From NCBI GenBank assembly GCA_035518815.1, contig DATIXG010000125.1, positions 1-64,000 of the forward strand: 64,000 nt of DNA, given 5' to 3'. The position numbers and the translations under genes were made by a program. The DNA comes from AG25 sp035518815 (GTDB lineage: Bacteria > Gemmatimonadota > Gemmatimonadetes > Gemmatimonadales > GWC2-71-9). The stretch's first letter is position 1. Each line of letters opens with the position of its first letter. The notes under the pieces were generated by a model, which searched no databases, was not told the origin of the DNA, and worked only from the letters and a program-made list of their open reading frames with translations. Below are positions 24,028 through 31,300 of the stretch, piece after piece.

Positions 24028-25212
24028 ATGCGTTCCGCTGCACGGCTGAACCGGCTGGGGACTGAGGATGCCTACGTCGTACTCGGAGCTGCCCGGCAGC
24101 TCGAGGCCGCCGGGCACCACGTCGTTCACCTTGAGATCGGCGAGCCCGACGTCGGGACCGCGCCACACGTGGTTGAGGCCGGCATCCGGGCGCTGCGCGA
24201 GGGACAGACGAAGTACGCCCTCGCGGCGGGGCTGCCGGCCCTCCGGGATGCGATCGCGCAGTCGCTGACGGGTCGTGGTGTCCGCACCTTCGCCGAGAAC
24301 GTCATCATCACCCCCGGGGCGAAGCCGATGCTGTTCTGCGCGGCCCTCGCCCTGATCGATCCGGGCGACGAGGTGCTCTGCCCGAATCCTGGATTCCCGA
24401 TTTATGAATCGGTGGTCCGGTTCGCGGACGGGACGCCGGTCTACTATCCGCTCGCCAACAGCCGCTCCTTCGCCCCCGATGTCAACGCGATCGCCGAGCG
24501 CATCACCCCGCGCACGCGCGTGTTGATTCTGAATGTCCCCCACAATCCAACCGGGGGTATTGCGTCGCCGGACGACCTGGCGCGTCTCGCCGCGCTCGCG
24601 GAACGCCACGACCTGTGGATCATCTCGGACGAGGTCTACTGGCAGATCAGCTACGGCTCGCGCTCCCAGAGCATCGCGGCGCTGCCGGGCATGCTCGAGC
24701 GCACGGTGATCGTGGACGGCTTCTCCAAGGCCTACGCGATGACCGGGTGGCGGCTCGGCTACGGCGTGATGCCGTCGTGGCTCGCGGGTCCGATGACCAC
24801 GCTGATCATCAACAACCTCTCGTGCACCGCGACGTTCGTGCAGTACGCGGGGCTCGCCGCGCTGCAGGGACCGCAGGACAGCGTGCAGCGGTGGGTGGCG
24901 AGCCTCAAGGCCCGGCGCGACCTCGTCGTCGCCGGTCTGAACGCGATCGACGGCGTCACCTGCGCGACGCCGCCCGGCGCGTTCTACGCGTTCCCCGACA
25001 TCAGCGCCCTGCTCGAGCGGACCGGATTGACCTGCCAGCAGTTCGCCGAGCGGCTGCTCGCCGAGGCCTACACTGCCGTGCTGTCGGGGACCGCGTTCGG
25101 TCCCGGTGGCGATGGCCACCTGAGGCTGTCCTACGCGACCGAGCGTTCGGAGCTGGAGCTGGGGCTCGAGCGCCTGAAGAACTGGGTCACCAGCCTGGCG
25201 GCGGTCGTCTAA
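24028..25212 (+). CDS. class I PLP aminotransferase (aspartate aminotransferase-like)
   Basis: A 394-residue fold-type I aminotransferase. Motifs in order: EIGEPDVGTAP, KYALAAGLPALRDAI, PGAKPMLFCA, CPNPGFPIYES, NVPHNPTGG, ISDEVYWQISYG, and DGFSKAYAMTGWRLGYG with the Schiff-base Lys. The C-terminal RLSYA carries the carboxylate-binding Arg. It belongs with AspC-like or broad-specificity alanine/aspartate enzymes; the precise amino donor cannot be read. A GGAG lies 11 bases upstream of the ATG. It is followed 160 bp later by the threonine-synthase-like gene, and both have terminator-type leaders with nearly the same core. Confidence 0.88.
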   Translation: MRSAARLNRLGTEDAYVVLGAARQLEAAGHHVVHLEIGEPDVGTAPHVVEAGIRALREGQTKYALAAGLPALRDAIAQSLTGRGVRTFAENVIITPGAKPMLFCAALALIDPGDEVLCPNPGFPIYESVVRFADGTPVYYPLANSRSFAPDVNAIAERITPRTRVLILNVPHNPTGGIASPDDLARLAALAERHDLWIISDEVYWQISYGSRSQSIAALPGMLERTVIVDGFSKAYAMTGWRLGYGVMPSWLAGPMTTLIINNLSCTATFVQYAGLAALQGPQDSVQRWVASLKARRDLVVAGLNAIDGVTCATPPGAFYAFPDISALLERTGLTCQQFAERLLAEAYTAVLSGTAFGPGGDGHLRLSYATERSELELGLERLKNWVTSLAAVV

Positions 25213-25224
25213 CGGAAGGGTCGC

Positions 25225-25252
25225 TTGACGGGGACTGATCCCCGAGTATGTT
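25225..25252 (+). promoter_or_regulatory. promoter of the threonine-synthase-like operon with an internal inverted repeat
   Basis: TTGACG (25225-25230) and TATGTT (25247-25252) have a 16-base spacer. Almost the whole spacer is an inverted repeat, CGGGGA (25229-25234) and TCCCCG (25239-25244) around four bases. This repeat could be an operator or the end of the upstream transcript. Confidence 0.5.
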
Positions 25253-25272
25253 ACCAGAGACAACCGTTGCGT

Positions 25273-25323
25273 CGTGGTCATTTGCCGCGTATTGCCGCCA
25301 CGCTAAACAAGGTGCTAAAAAGC
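25273..25323 (+). ncRNA. SAM-II-like riboswitch aptamer
   Basis: Stem P1 pairs CGTGG (25273-25277) with CCACG (25298-25302). The enclosed loop holds ATTT and GTATTGC, as in the Sargasso Sea/metA SAM-II RNA (AUUU, then GUAUUGC). After P1 comes a TAAA and then GCTAAAAAG (25314-25322), identical to the SAM-II 3' motif. Two pseudoknot contacts covary relative to the reference: the loop dinucleotide before GTATTGC is GC here and CC there, and the partner after GCTAAAAA is GC here and GG there; likewise GCA/UGU is replaced by GCC/GGT. A promoter lies just upstream. The match was made by eye. Confidence 0.72.
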
Positions 25324-25328
25324 GACCG

Positions 25329-25356
25329 CCCGCGGCGTTGCTTGCCGGGGTTTTTT
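25329..25356 (+). terminator. intrinsic terminator between the riboswitch and its gene
   Basis: CCC-CGGC (25329-25336, one bulged G) pairs with GCCGGGG (25344-25350) over a 7-base loop, followed by six T residues. The 5' arm sequence CGCGGC (25331-25336) is exactly complementary to GCCGCG (25284-25289) in the riboswitch loop. Loop and arm could pair as an antiterminator when SAM is absent. The GAGGA Shine-Dalgarno at 25361-25365 lies beyond the terminator. Confidence 0.7.
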
Positions 25357-25369
25357 GTTTGAGGATCCT

Positions 25370-26674
25370 ATGGCCGTTCCAACGAATACACCTGGTGTGA
25401 CTCTGGCTGCCCCGCCCGCGCGCTCCGTGCCGCTCGCCGCTCGGCCGCTCGCCTGCCGCAACTGCGGCGCCGAGCACGCCCCGGCGCCGGTCTCGATTTG
25501 CGATCAGTGCCTGGGGCCCCTCGACCCCGTGCTCGATCCCGCCCGGCCGCTGCCCGACCGCCGCACCATCGCGGCGCGTGCGCAGTCGCTCTGGCGGTAT
25601 CGGGAATGGCTGCCGTTCGATGGCGACCCGGTGCACTCGCTCGAGTGCGGGTTCACGCCGCTCCTCGAGGTGCCCCGGTTGGCCAGCCGTCTCGGCGTGG
25701 CCCGGGCGTGGGTGAAGAACGACACCGTGAGCCACCCGTCGCTCTCGTTCAAGGACCGCGTGGTATCCTGCGCGATCAACGCCGCCGCGGCGTTCGGGCT
25801 CGACACGATCGGCTGCGCCTCGACCGGCAACCTGGCGAACGCGGTGGCCGCGCACGCGGCGCGGGCCGGTCTCGCGGCCTGGGTGTTCATTCCTGAGGAC
25901 CTCGAAGCGGGCAAAGTGATCGGCACGAGCGTGTACGGCCCCAAGCTCGTGCGTATCCGCGGGACGTATGACGACGTGAACCGCCTGTGCGCCCAGGTGG
26001 CCGACCGGTTCGGGTGGGGAATCGTCAACGTGAACCTGCGCGGCTACTACGGCGAGGGATCGAAGACCCTGGCCTACGAGGTCGCGGAGCAGCTCGGTTG
26101 GCGACTGCCGACGGCGGTGGTGGCGCCGATGGCCGGCGGATCGCTCGTGACGAAGCTGCGGAAGGGGTTCGCGGAGTTTCTCGACGCCGGTTTGGTCCAC
26201 GGCGCCGCCCCGCGGTTGTACGGTGCGCAGGGCTCGGGGTGCGCGCCGATCGTGCGACTGCTCGAGCGCGGCGGCCATGAGCTCGAGCCCGAGATCCCGC
26301 ACACCATCGCGCGCTCGCTCGCCATCGGCAATCCGGCCGACGGGGTATTTGCCGCCCGGGCGATGCGCGAGTCGGGCGGATGGGGCGCGCACGTGAGCGA
26401 TGCCGAGATCGTGGAGGGCATCCGGATCCTCGCCGAGGACACGGGAGTCTTCGGGGAGACGGCGGGGGGCGTGACGGTGTCCGCCGCGCTCGCGCTGTCC
26501 CGCGCGGGCAAGCTCCGCCCTGACGACGAGGTCGTGCTGTGTATTACGGGTCACGGGCTCAAGACCCTGGAGGCGCTGAGCGGCGCCCTGCCCGAATCGC
26601 CGGTCATCGCGCCGCGGCTGCGCGAGGTGGCCGCCCTGGTGGAACGTGCTGGCGCGGCCGCGCCAACCCGATGA
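25370..26674 (+). CDS. threonine-synthase-like PLP enzyme under SAM riboswitch control
   Basis: A 434-residue fold-type II PLP enzyme. An N-terminal zinc ribbon (Cys29, 32, 44, 47) precedes the catalytic part, as in many ThrC proteins. Motifs: SLSFKDR with Schiff-base Lys128, ASTGNLANAVAAHAA that holds the substrate carboxylate, the glycine loop MAGGSL, and TGHGLKT near the end. By sequence it would convert O-phosphohomoserine to threonine. Two things argue for a sulfur role instead: a SAM-II-like riboswitch precedes it, and a CysO-like sulfur carrier follows 16 bases later. By analogy with CysM/CysO, it could join O-phosphohomoserine and a thiocarboxylate to give homocysteine. True ThrC function remains possible. 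The ATG at 25370 follows GAGGA. Confidence 0.85.
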   Translation: MAVPTNTPGVTLAAPPARSVPLAARPLACRNCGAEHAPAPVSICDQCLGPLDPVLDPARPLPDRRTIAARAQSLWRYREWLPFDGDPVHSLECGFTPLLEVPRLASRLGVARAWVKNDTVSHPSLSFKDRVVSCAINAAAAFGLDTIGCASTGNLANAVAAHAARAGLAAWVFIPEDLEAGKVIGTSVYGPKLVRIRGTYDDVNRLCAQVADRFGWGIVNVNLRGYYGEGSKTLAYEVAEQLGWRLPTAVVAPMAGGSLVTKLRKGFAEFLDAGLVHGAAPRLYGAQGSGCAPIVRLLERGGHELEPEIPHTIARSLAIGNPADGVFAARAMRESGGWGAHVSDAEIVEGIRILAEDTGVFGETAGGVTVSAALALSRAGKLRPDDEVVLCITGHGLKTLEALSGALPESPVIAPRLREVAALVERAGAAAPTR

Positions 26675-26690
26675 GCAGGAGATCGTACGT

Positions 26691-26966
26691 ATGGCCATAA
26701 CGGTGCATCTACCGTCGGTGCTCGCGGCGCACGCAGGCGGCGCGCGGAGCATCGAGGCGAGCGGCAGGACGCTGGGCGAGGCCGTCGCGGACGTCGCGGC
26801 CCGCTTTCCCGCCCTCGGGCCCCGGCTGCAGGACAAGGACGGAAAGCCGTATCCCTTCGTCGTGTTCTACGTGAACGACGAAGACGTGCGGTTCCGGGGC
26901 GGCTTCGCCGCGCCCGTGCAGGACGGCGACGAGGTGACGGTCATCCCGGCGATCGCCGGCGGGTGA
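26691..26966 (+). CDS. CysO/ThiS/MoaD-type sulfur carrier protein
   Basis: A 91-residue beta-grasp protein ending in the diglycine (PAIAGG) that is adenylated and thiocarboxylated in this family. It is closest in pattern to mycobacterial CysO: TVHLPSVLAAHAGGARSIEA, FVVFYVNDEDVRF-RGG and VQDGDEVTVIPA follow the CysO order of blocks. CysO works with CysM, a fold-type II PLP enzyme; here the neighbour is the threonine-synthase-like PLP enzyme of the same fold type. An activating MoeB/ThiF-type enzyme and a JAMM peptidase (Mec) are not in this window. AGGAGA lies upstream of the ATG. Confidence 0.88.
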   Translation: MAITVHLPSVLAAHAGGARSIEASGRTLGEAVADVAARFPALGPRLQDKDGKPYPFVVFYVNDEDVRFRGGFAAPVQDGDEVTVIPAIAGG

Positions 26967-27009
26967 GCCGCCTCATCCTCGTCCGCGCAGCAGAGCTTCC
27001 GCGATAGCC

Positions 27010-27603
27010 ATGCGCGTCGCTGCCGTAGTGCTCGCCGACGGCGTGGCCCGTCGCAGCGGCAGGAGCGCCAGCAAGGCGCTGCTCGCGATCGAGGGCGAGC
27101 CCATCATCCGCCGCGCCGTGCGCCGCGCCCTGCGTGCGGGAGCGTCGCCGGTGATCGTGGTCGTCGGGCATGAGGCACCCCAGGTGCGGGCCGCCGTCGC
27201 GGACCTCGAATGCAAGTGCGTGGTGATTCCCCCCGTGCGGTCGGCCCGCGCGCTGCACGCCGCGTTGCCGCTCTTGGGCAGGGACTGTGACGCGATGCTC
27301 GTGATGGATGGGAGCATCCCGCGGGTCTCCGAGCGGATGCTCGTGGCGCTGGTCGGCGCGGCCCGGCGCAGCCCGGCGCCGCTCGTGGTGTCGCGCTACG
27401 GGGACCACACCGCGCCACCGTTGCTCTTCCGCCGAGCGCTGTTCGCCGAGTTGTTGGCCTCGAATGGTGACGGGGCCTGCAAGCCGGTCGTGCAGCACCA
27501 TCGCAACGACGCCATGTATCTCGATTGGGCGCCGAGCGTGTTGGCCTCGGTGGGCGGACCGCGGAAGCAGCGCCCGGTGCGCGCGCGCGCTATGAAGAAG
27601 TAG
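27010..27603 (+). CDS. MobA/MocA-like nucleotidyltransferase
   Basis: A 197-residue protein with the Rossmann-like start of the NTP-transferase superfamily: VAAVVLADGVARRSG, then KALLAIEGEPIIRRAVRRAL. The family loop is normally LAAGxSxRxG, so the Gly-Ala pair is degenerate here. MLVMDGSIPRVS corresponds to the acidic metal site. It could attach CMP or GMP to a molybdopterin or act on a sugar phosphate; substrate is unknown. It starts 43 bases after the sulfur-carrier gene on the same strand, so it may be co-transcribed. The C-terminus is basic (RKQRPVRARAMKK) and overlaps the convergent kinase gene by 14 bases. Confidence 0.65.
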   Translation: MRVAAVVLADGVARRSGRSASKALLAIEGEPIIRRAVRRALRAGASPVIVVVGHEAPQVRAAVADLECKCVVIPPVRSARALHAALPLLGRDCDAMLVMDGSIPRVSERMLVALVGAARRSPAPLVVSRYGDHTAPPLLFRRALFAELLASNGDGACKPVVQHHRNDAMYLDWAPSVLASVGGPRKQRPVRARAMKK

Positions 27604-30553
27604 TCGACTCGGGCTGCGACGGCGTGCGCCCGACCGTCGTCTCTCCCGACACCCGCGCCAGTCCGGCGCGCGCTTCGTTGACGTAGGGCACCAGGATCGA
27701 ATCAGCGTGTATCCACGCCGCCACGACGAAGGCGTACCCCTCCCGCGCGGCGGTCCGGTCGCCCAGTCGCTCGTTCACTCTTCCACGCTCCAGCTCCCAC
27801 AGGATGCGCGTCGGTGACACGCTCCACCAGCCCCGGTCCAGGACCGGCGCCGACGCGAGTCGCAGCGCCGCCTCGCGGTAACGTCCGTGGGCGCTGAGTA
27901 ATCTCGCCTGCACCAACGCGTCGAGCTCGCACTGACCGAGGCATGCGGAATCGGGCAACGCTTCGAACATACGGAGCGCGGCGGCACTGTCCCCGCGAGC
28001 GAGTGCCATGTACGCGAGCGCGGATTGCGTCACGTATCCGGCGATTTCCCTCCCGGCCGGCGAGATGGGTATCGGCGGAGCATGCAGGGCCCGCTCGGCC
28101 ATCCGGCCCAGCGTCGCGATTGCCGCCGTGTCGTGTTCCTCGGCCCACCAGGGGAGCGCCCACCACGAGTGGCCATGCTTCGCGACGCTCTTCCAGTTGA
28201 GCCAGCTCGCGAACACGGCCCGCGCGGTATCTCGCGGAATGGCGCCCATCAACGCGAGCTGCGCGAAGACCGCCATTCGCCCGCTCGCGAGGCGACCCGC
28301 TTCCGCTAGGTGCCCACGAAGCGCCAACGCCGTGGCCCACGTGCCGTCGGCCATTGCGGAATCGGCGGCCGTTCTCGCGTCGCGCAGGATTCGGTCTCGG
28401 TGATAACGCGCGACCCACAGTCCCGTCTCCGCGGAATCGAGCCACCCTTGAACAGTGGAGTACGCGATGTGCAGGCCCGACATTGGCATGGTGTCCATGA
28501 GGACGAGCGTCGCGGGTGCGCGCGCCGTCCGCGGGTCGAGCAGCCGGAGGAGAAGTTCGGCGGCGGTTGCGTACCCACCGACCGCGCCGGCGCGGAGATA
28601 CGCCGTGGCATAGCGGCGCGCCGCATCGGGTCCGTGCAGCTCGAGCTGGAGCTGCATTGAATGGATGTAGGACGGCGTGAAGGCGGAATCGAGGGCAATA
28701 GAGCGGTCGAACGCGTCCATGCTCCCCTCTGACCGCACGCCTGCCAGCGGCCCGTGGTGGTACGACGCGTCGCCGAGCATGTACCACAGCTCGGGATCGC
28801 TAGGATAGCGGCGGACCGCTTCGGTGAGCGTGCCGAGCAAGCGGCGCGCGTAGCCCCATTGGCGCGCGCCCAGCTGCTCGGATGAGCCGAACAACACGCC
28901 GGACAGCGACTCCGCTTGGACGATGAGACTCTCCCGCGGCGCGAGCCCGTGATTCAAGCTTCCGGCCCGGATCTTGTAGGTCAGCGCGATGGAATCGTTC
29001 GCCATGTGCGCCCACCCGGCGGCCAGTCCCGCGTGGCTCCAGGCCAAGGCGAACCCCGAGTCCTGCGCGATCGCGCGCTGGTGATAGGCGATCGCGGAGT
29101 CCCACTGTGAGCGCCGCAGGAACTGCTCTCCCTGAAGGAAAGCCTTGAGGGCAGGCAGCGACGTGGAGCCGAGCGGCGCCCCGCGCACGACGCCGAGCGG
29201 GAGCGTGCGGCCGAGCTCACGCAGCACGCGCACCGCGAGCGAATCCGCCACGCGGTCCATGCGCGCGGACCGGTCGCGCAGCTCGACCTCCGCGAGCGTC
29301 ACGCCCCGGGCCACGTCCAGCACCGTGGCGCTGAGCCGCACCGAGTCCGCCCCGGCGCCCACCAGTCCGCCAAAGACCACAGTGCGCGCTCCAGTCTCGC
29401 GGCCCAGTGCGGCGGCTGACGCTGCGTCGGCGCGGCCCTGCCAGCGGCGCACGACGAGGGTCGGAGACACCGTCCGCAGCGGGCCGGCGCCGTCGAGCGT
29501 GCGCGACAGCACGTCCACGAGGCCTTCGTGCCACAGGGCGAGGCTCGGATCGAGCACGTCGAAGGGAGCGATGGCGACGCGGTTGGGATCGAGCACCAGG
29601 GCAGCGCGCGAGCGCAGGCCGGCCCACACCGCCACCCCGACGGCCACGAGGCCGGCAGCCGCGAGCCACAGCAGCCGGCGCGGCCGCTGCCCCACCGCCA
29701 CGGCGGGCGGCGTGGGCACGGTCAGCAGGTCGAGCGCGTCGCGCACCAGCGCCGCGGTTTGGGGACGCGCCGCCGGGTCCTTCTCGAGGCAGCGCATCAC
29801 GAGGTTGGCGAGGTCCGGCGGCAGCGTCGGGCACAACTCGAGCAGGGGCGTGGCCCGCTCGGTCACGTGTGCCGCAATCAGCCGAACCGGTCCGCGGCCC
29901 ACGAACGGAGGCCGACCGGAGAGCATCTCGTACGCCATCGCGCCGAGCGCGTAGATGTCGGCCCGGCCGTCGATCCGGGGATCGCCCGCCGCCTGCTCGG
30001 GAGACATGTAGGCCGGCGTGCCAAGCGTCATGCCGACGGAAGTCAGTCCGCCGTCCCCGCCGGATCGGCTCACGGCCTTCGCGACGCCGAAGTCCGTGAC
30101 CACCGCATGCTGGTGGGATATCAGCACATTGTCCGGCTTGATGTCGCGGTGTACGATGCCGCGCGCGTGCGCGTGTGCCAGCGCGTCGGCCACGTCCCGG
30201 AGCAGACGGACGGCCTCGCGCACCGGCAGGGGGCCCCCCTGCGCCAGCCGGGCGCGGAGCGACTCGCCTTCGATGAGCGGCATCGTGTAGTAGAACAGGT
30301 CGCCTGATCCGCCCGCCGCGAGCAACGGGACGACGTGGGGATGCTGCAGCGATGCCGAGAGCTGGATCTCGCGATGGAATCGCTCGGCGTTGATGCCGGG
30401 TGCCAAGTCGGGCGGGAGCACTTTGACGACCACGTGCCGACCAAGTCCGGTCTCTGCGGCGAGAAAGACGTGGCTCATTCCACCGCCGCCAAGCTCGCGC
30501 TCGATGCGGTAGGCGCCTCCGAGTACCGCCTGCAGCCGGCTGCGGAGATCCAT
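27590..30553 (-). CDS. receptor-type Ser/Thr protein kinase with TPR-like extracytoplasmic region
   Basis: A 987-residue protein. Residues about 15-275 are a Hanks-type kinase domain: glycine loop LGGGGMSHVF, Lys44 in VVVKVL, HRDIKPDN catalytic loop, DFGVAKA, and activation segment GTPAYMSPEQA. One membrane helix follows (about 295-315, LLWLAAAGLVAVGVAVWAG). The outer part begins with a TolB/FlgO-like segment (NRVAIAPFDVLDP) and continues as helical TPR-like repeats for over 500 residues. This layout is common in Gemmatimonadota and related soil phyla. The ATG at 30553 starts directly before the kinase domain; the open frame extends far upstream but is not conserved-looking. Targets are unknown. 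Confidence 0.9.
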   Translation of the reverse strand: MDLRSRLQAVLGGAYRIERELGGGGMSHVFLAAETGLGRHVVVKVLPPDLAPGINAERFHREIQLSASLQHPHVVPLLAAGGSGDLFYYTMPLIEGESLRARLAQGGPLPVREAVRLLRDVADALAHAHARGIVHRDIKPDNVLISHQHAVVTDFGVAKAVSRSGGDGGLTSVGMTLGTPAYMSPEQAAGDPRIDGRADIYALGAMAYEMLSGRPPFVGRGPVRLIAAHVTERATPLLELCPTLPPDLANLVMRCLEKDPAARPQTAALVRDALDLLTVPTPPAVAVGQRPRRLLWLAAAGLVAVGVAVWAGLRSRAALVLDPNRVAIAPFDVLDPSLALWHEGLVDVLSRTLDGAGPLRTVSPTLVVRRWQGRADAASAAALGRETGARTVVFGGLVGAGADSVRLSATVLDVARGVTLAEVELRDRSARMDRVADSLAVRVLRELGRTLPLGVVRGAPLGSTSLPALKAFLQGEQFLRRSQWDSAIAYHQRAIAQDSGFALAWSHAGLAAGWAHMANDSIALTYKIRAGSLNHGLAPRESLIVQAESLSGVLFGSSEQLGARQWGYARRLLGTLTEAVRRYPSDPELWYMLGDASYHHGPLAGVRSEGSMDAFDRSIALDSAFTPSYIHSMQLQLELHGPDAARRYATAYLRAGAVGGYATAAELLLRLLDPRTARAPATLVLMDTMPMSGLHIAYSTVQGWLDSAETGLWVARYHRDRILRDARTAADSAMADGTWATALALRGHLAEAGRLASGRMAVFAQLALMGAIPRDTARAVFASWLNWKSVAKHGHSWWALPWWAEEHDTAAIATLGRMAERALHAPPIPISPAGREIAGYVTQSALAYMALARGDSAAALRMFEALPDSACLGQCELDALVQARLLSAHGRYREAALRLASAPVLDRGWWSVSPTRILWELERGRVNERLGDRTAAREGYAFVVAAWIHADSILVPYVNEARAGLARVSGETTVGRTPSQPESTTSS

Positions 30554-30637
30554 GGGCGGAAGATACGCACGCCCACACCTCCTGGCCCATGCCTGGGATG
30601 CTAGATTAAGCGCCGCCCGAGCCTCGGAGATGAAACC

Positions 30638-31300
30638 ATGCGGCCCATGCCCGCGTACGGCGTTTCGGCCTCGTGTCTCTTGACCGGCACCCTGCTCATC
30701 ATCGTGGCCGGGGCGCTCCATCCCGCGCTGACGGGAGATGGCGCCGCTCAGCTCGCCGCGATCGCGCACTGCGACGCGTGGCGGGCGATCCACTGGGCGT
30801 TCCTGTTTGGATTCGGGTTCAGTCTCACAGGTCTCGCAGGTCTGGCGCCGGGCTACGCCGGAGCTGCGGGCGAGGCTGCCGCGCGCGCCGGACTGATCGT
30901 AGGAGCGTTCGCCTACGCCGCCTGGCTCGTGATCGTGGCGTTCATGCTGGGCTCCGGATGGGCCCTGGCGCAGAGCTACGCCGTGAGCGACCCCGGCATG
31001 ACCGCGACCCACGCGGTGTTCCTGTACGACATGTTGCGCCCGTTCGGGCTCGCCGCTCAACGGCTCGCTGGCTTCACTTTCGGAATCTCAACGATTCTAC
31101 TGGGATGGAGTGCCGTCCGCGGACGCGTGCTGCCGCGGTGGCTGGCGTGGACCGGTGTGGGGGCGGGAACGGCGGCGGCGCTGCTGGCGGCCGCTTTCGG
31201 GGAGGGCACGAAGGCCGATCAGGCGGCCTTCGTGCTCCCCGTGTTCTGGCAGGCGACGACTGCGCTCGTGGTACTGGCGCGGAGAGTCCGCCTGGCCTAG
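30638..31300 (+). CDS. six-helix integral membrane protein
   Basis: A 220-residue protein with about six hydrophobic segments (around residues 8-28, 48-68, 82-108, 128-150, 160-180 and 192-212). A HPALTGDG loop and an IHWAFLFGFGF helix with a buried His are the most distinctive parts. I do not recognise the family. GGAG lies 8 bases before the ATG at 30638. It diverges from the kinase gene and converges on degP with a four-base overlap. Confidence 0.6.
   Translation: MRPMPAYGVSASCLLTGTLLIIVAGALHPALTGDGAAQLAAIAHCDAWRAIHWAFLFGFGFSLTGLAGLAPGYAGAAGEAAARAGLIVGAFAYAAWLVIVAFMLGSGWALAQSYAVSDPGMTATHAVFLYDMLRPFGLAAQRLAGFTFGISTILLGWSAVRGRVLPRWLAWTGVGAGTAAALLAAAFGEGTKADQAAFVLPVFWQATTALVVLARRVRLA

Noticed and set aside
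24011..24049. A 12-codon frame overlapping the aminotransferase start as a leader peptide
   Set aside because: No enrichment for a particular amino acid, no good ribosome site of its own beyond the GGAG shared with the gene, and no relation to the terminator upstream.
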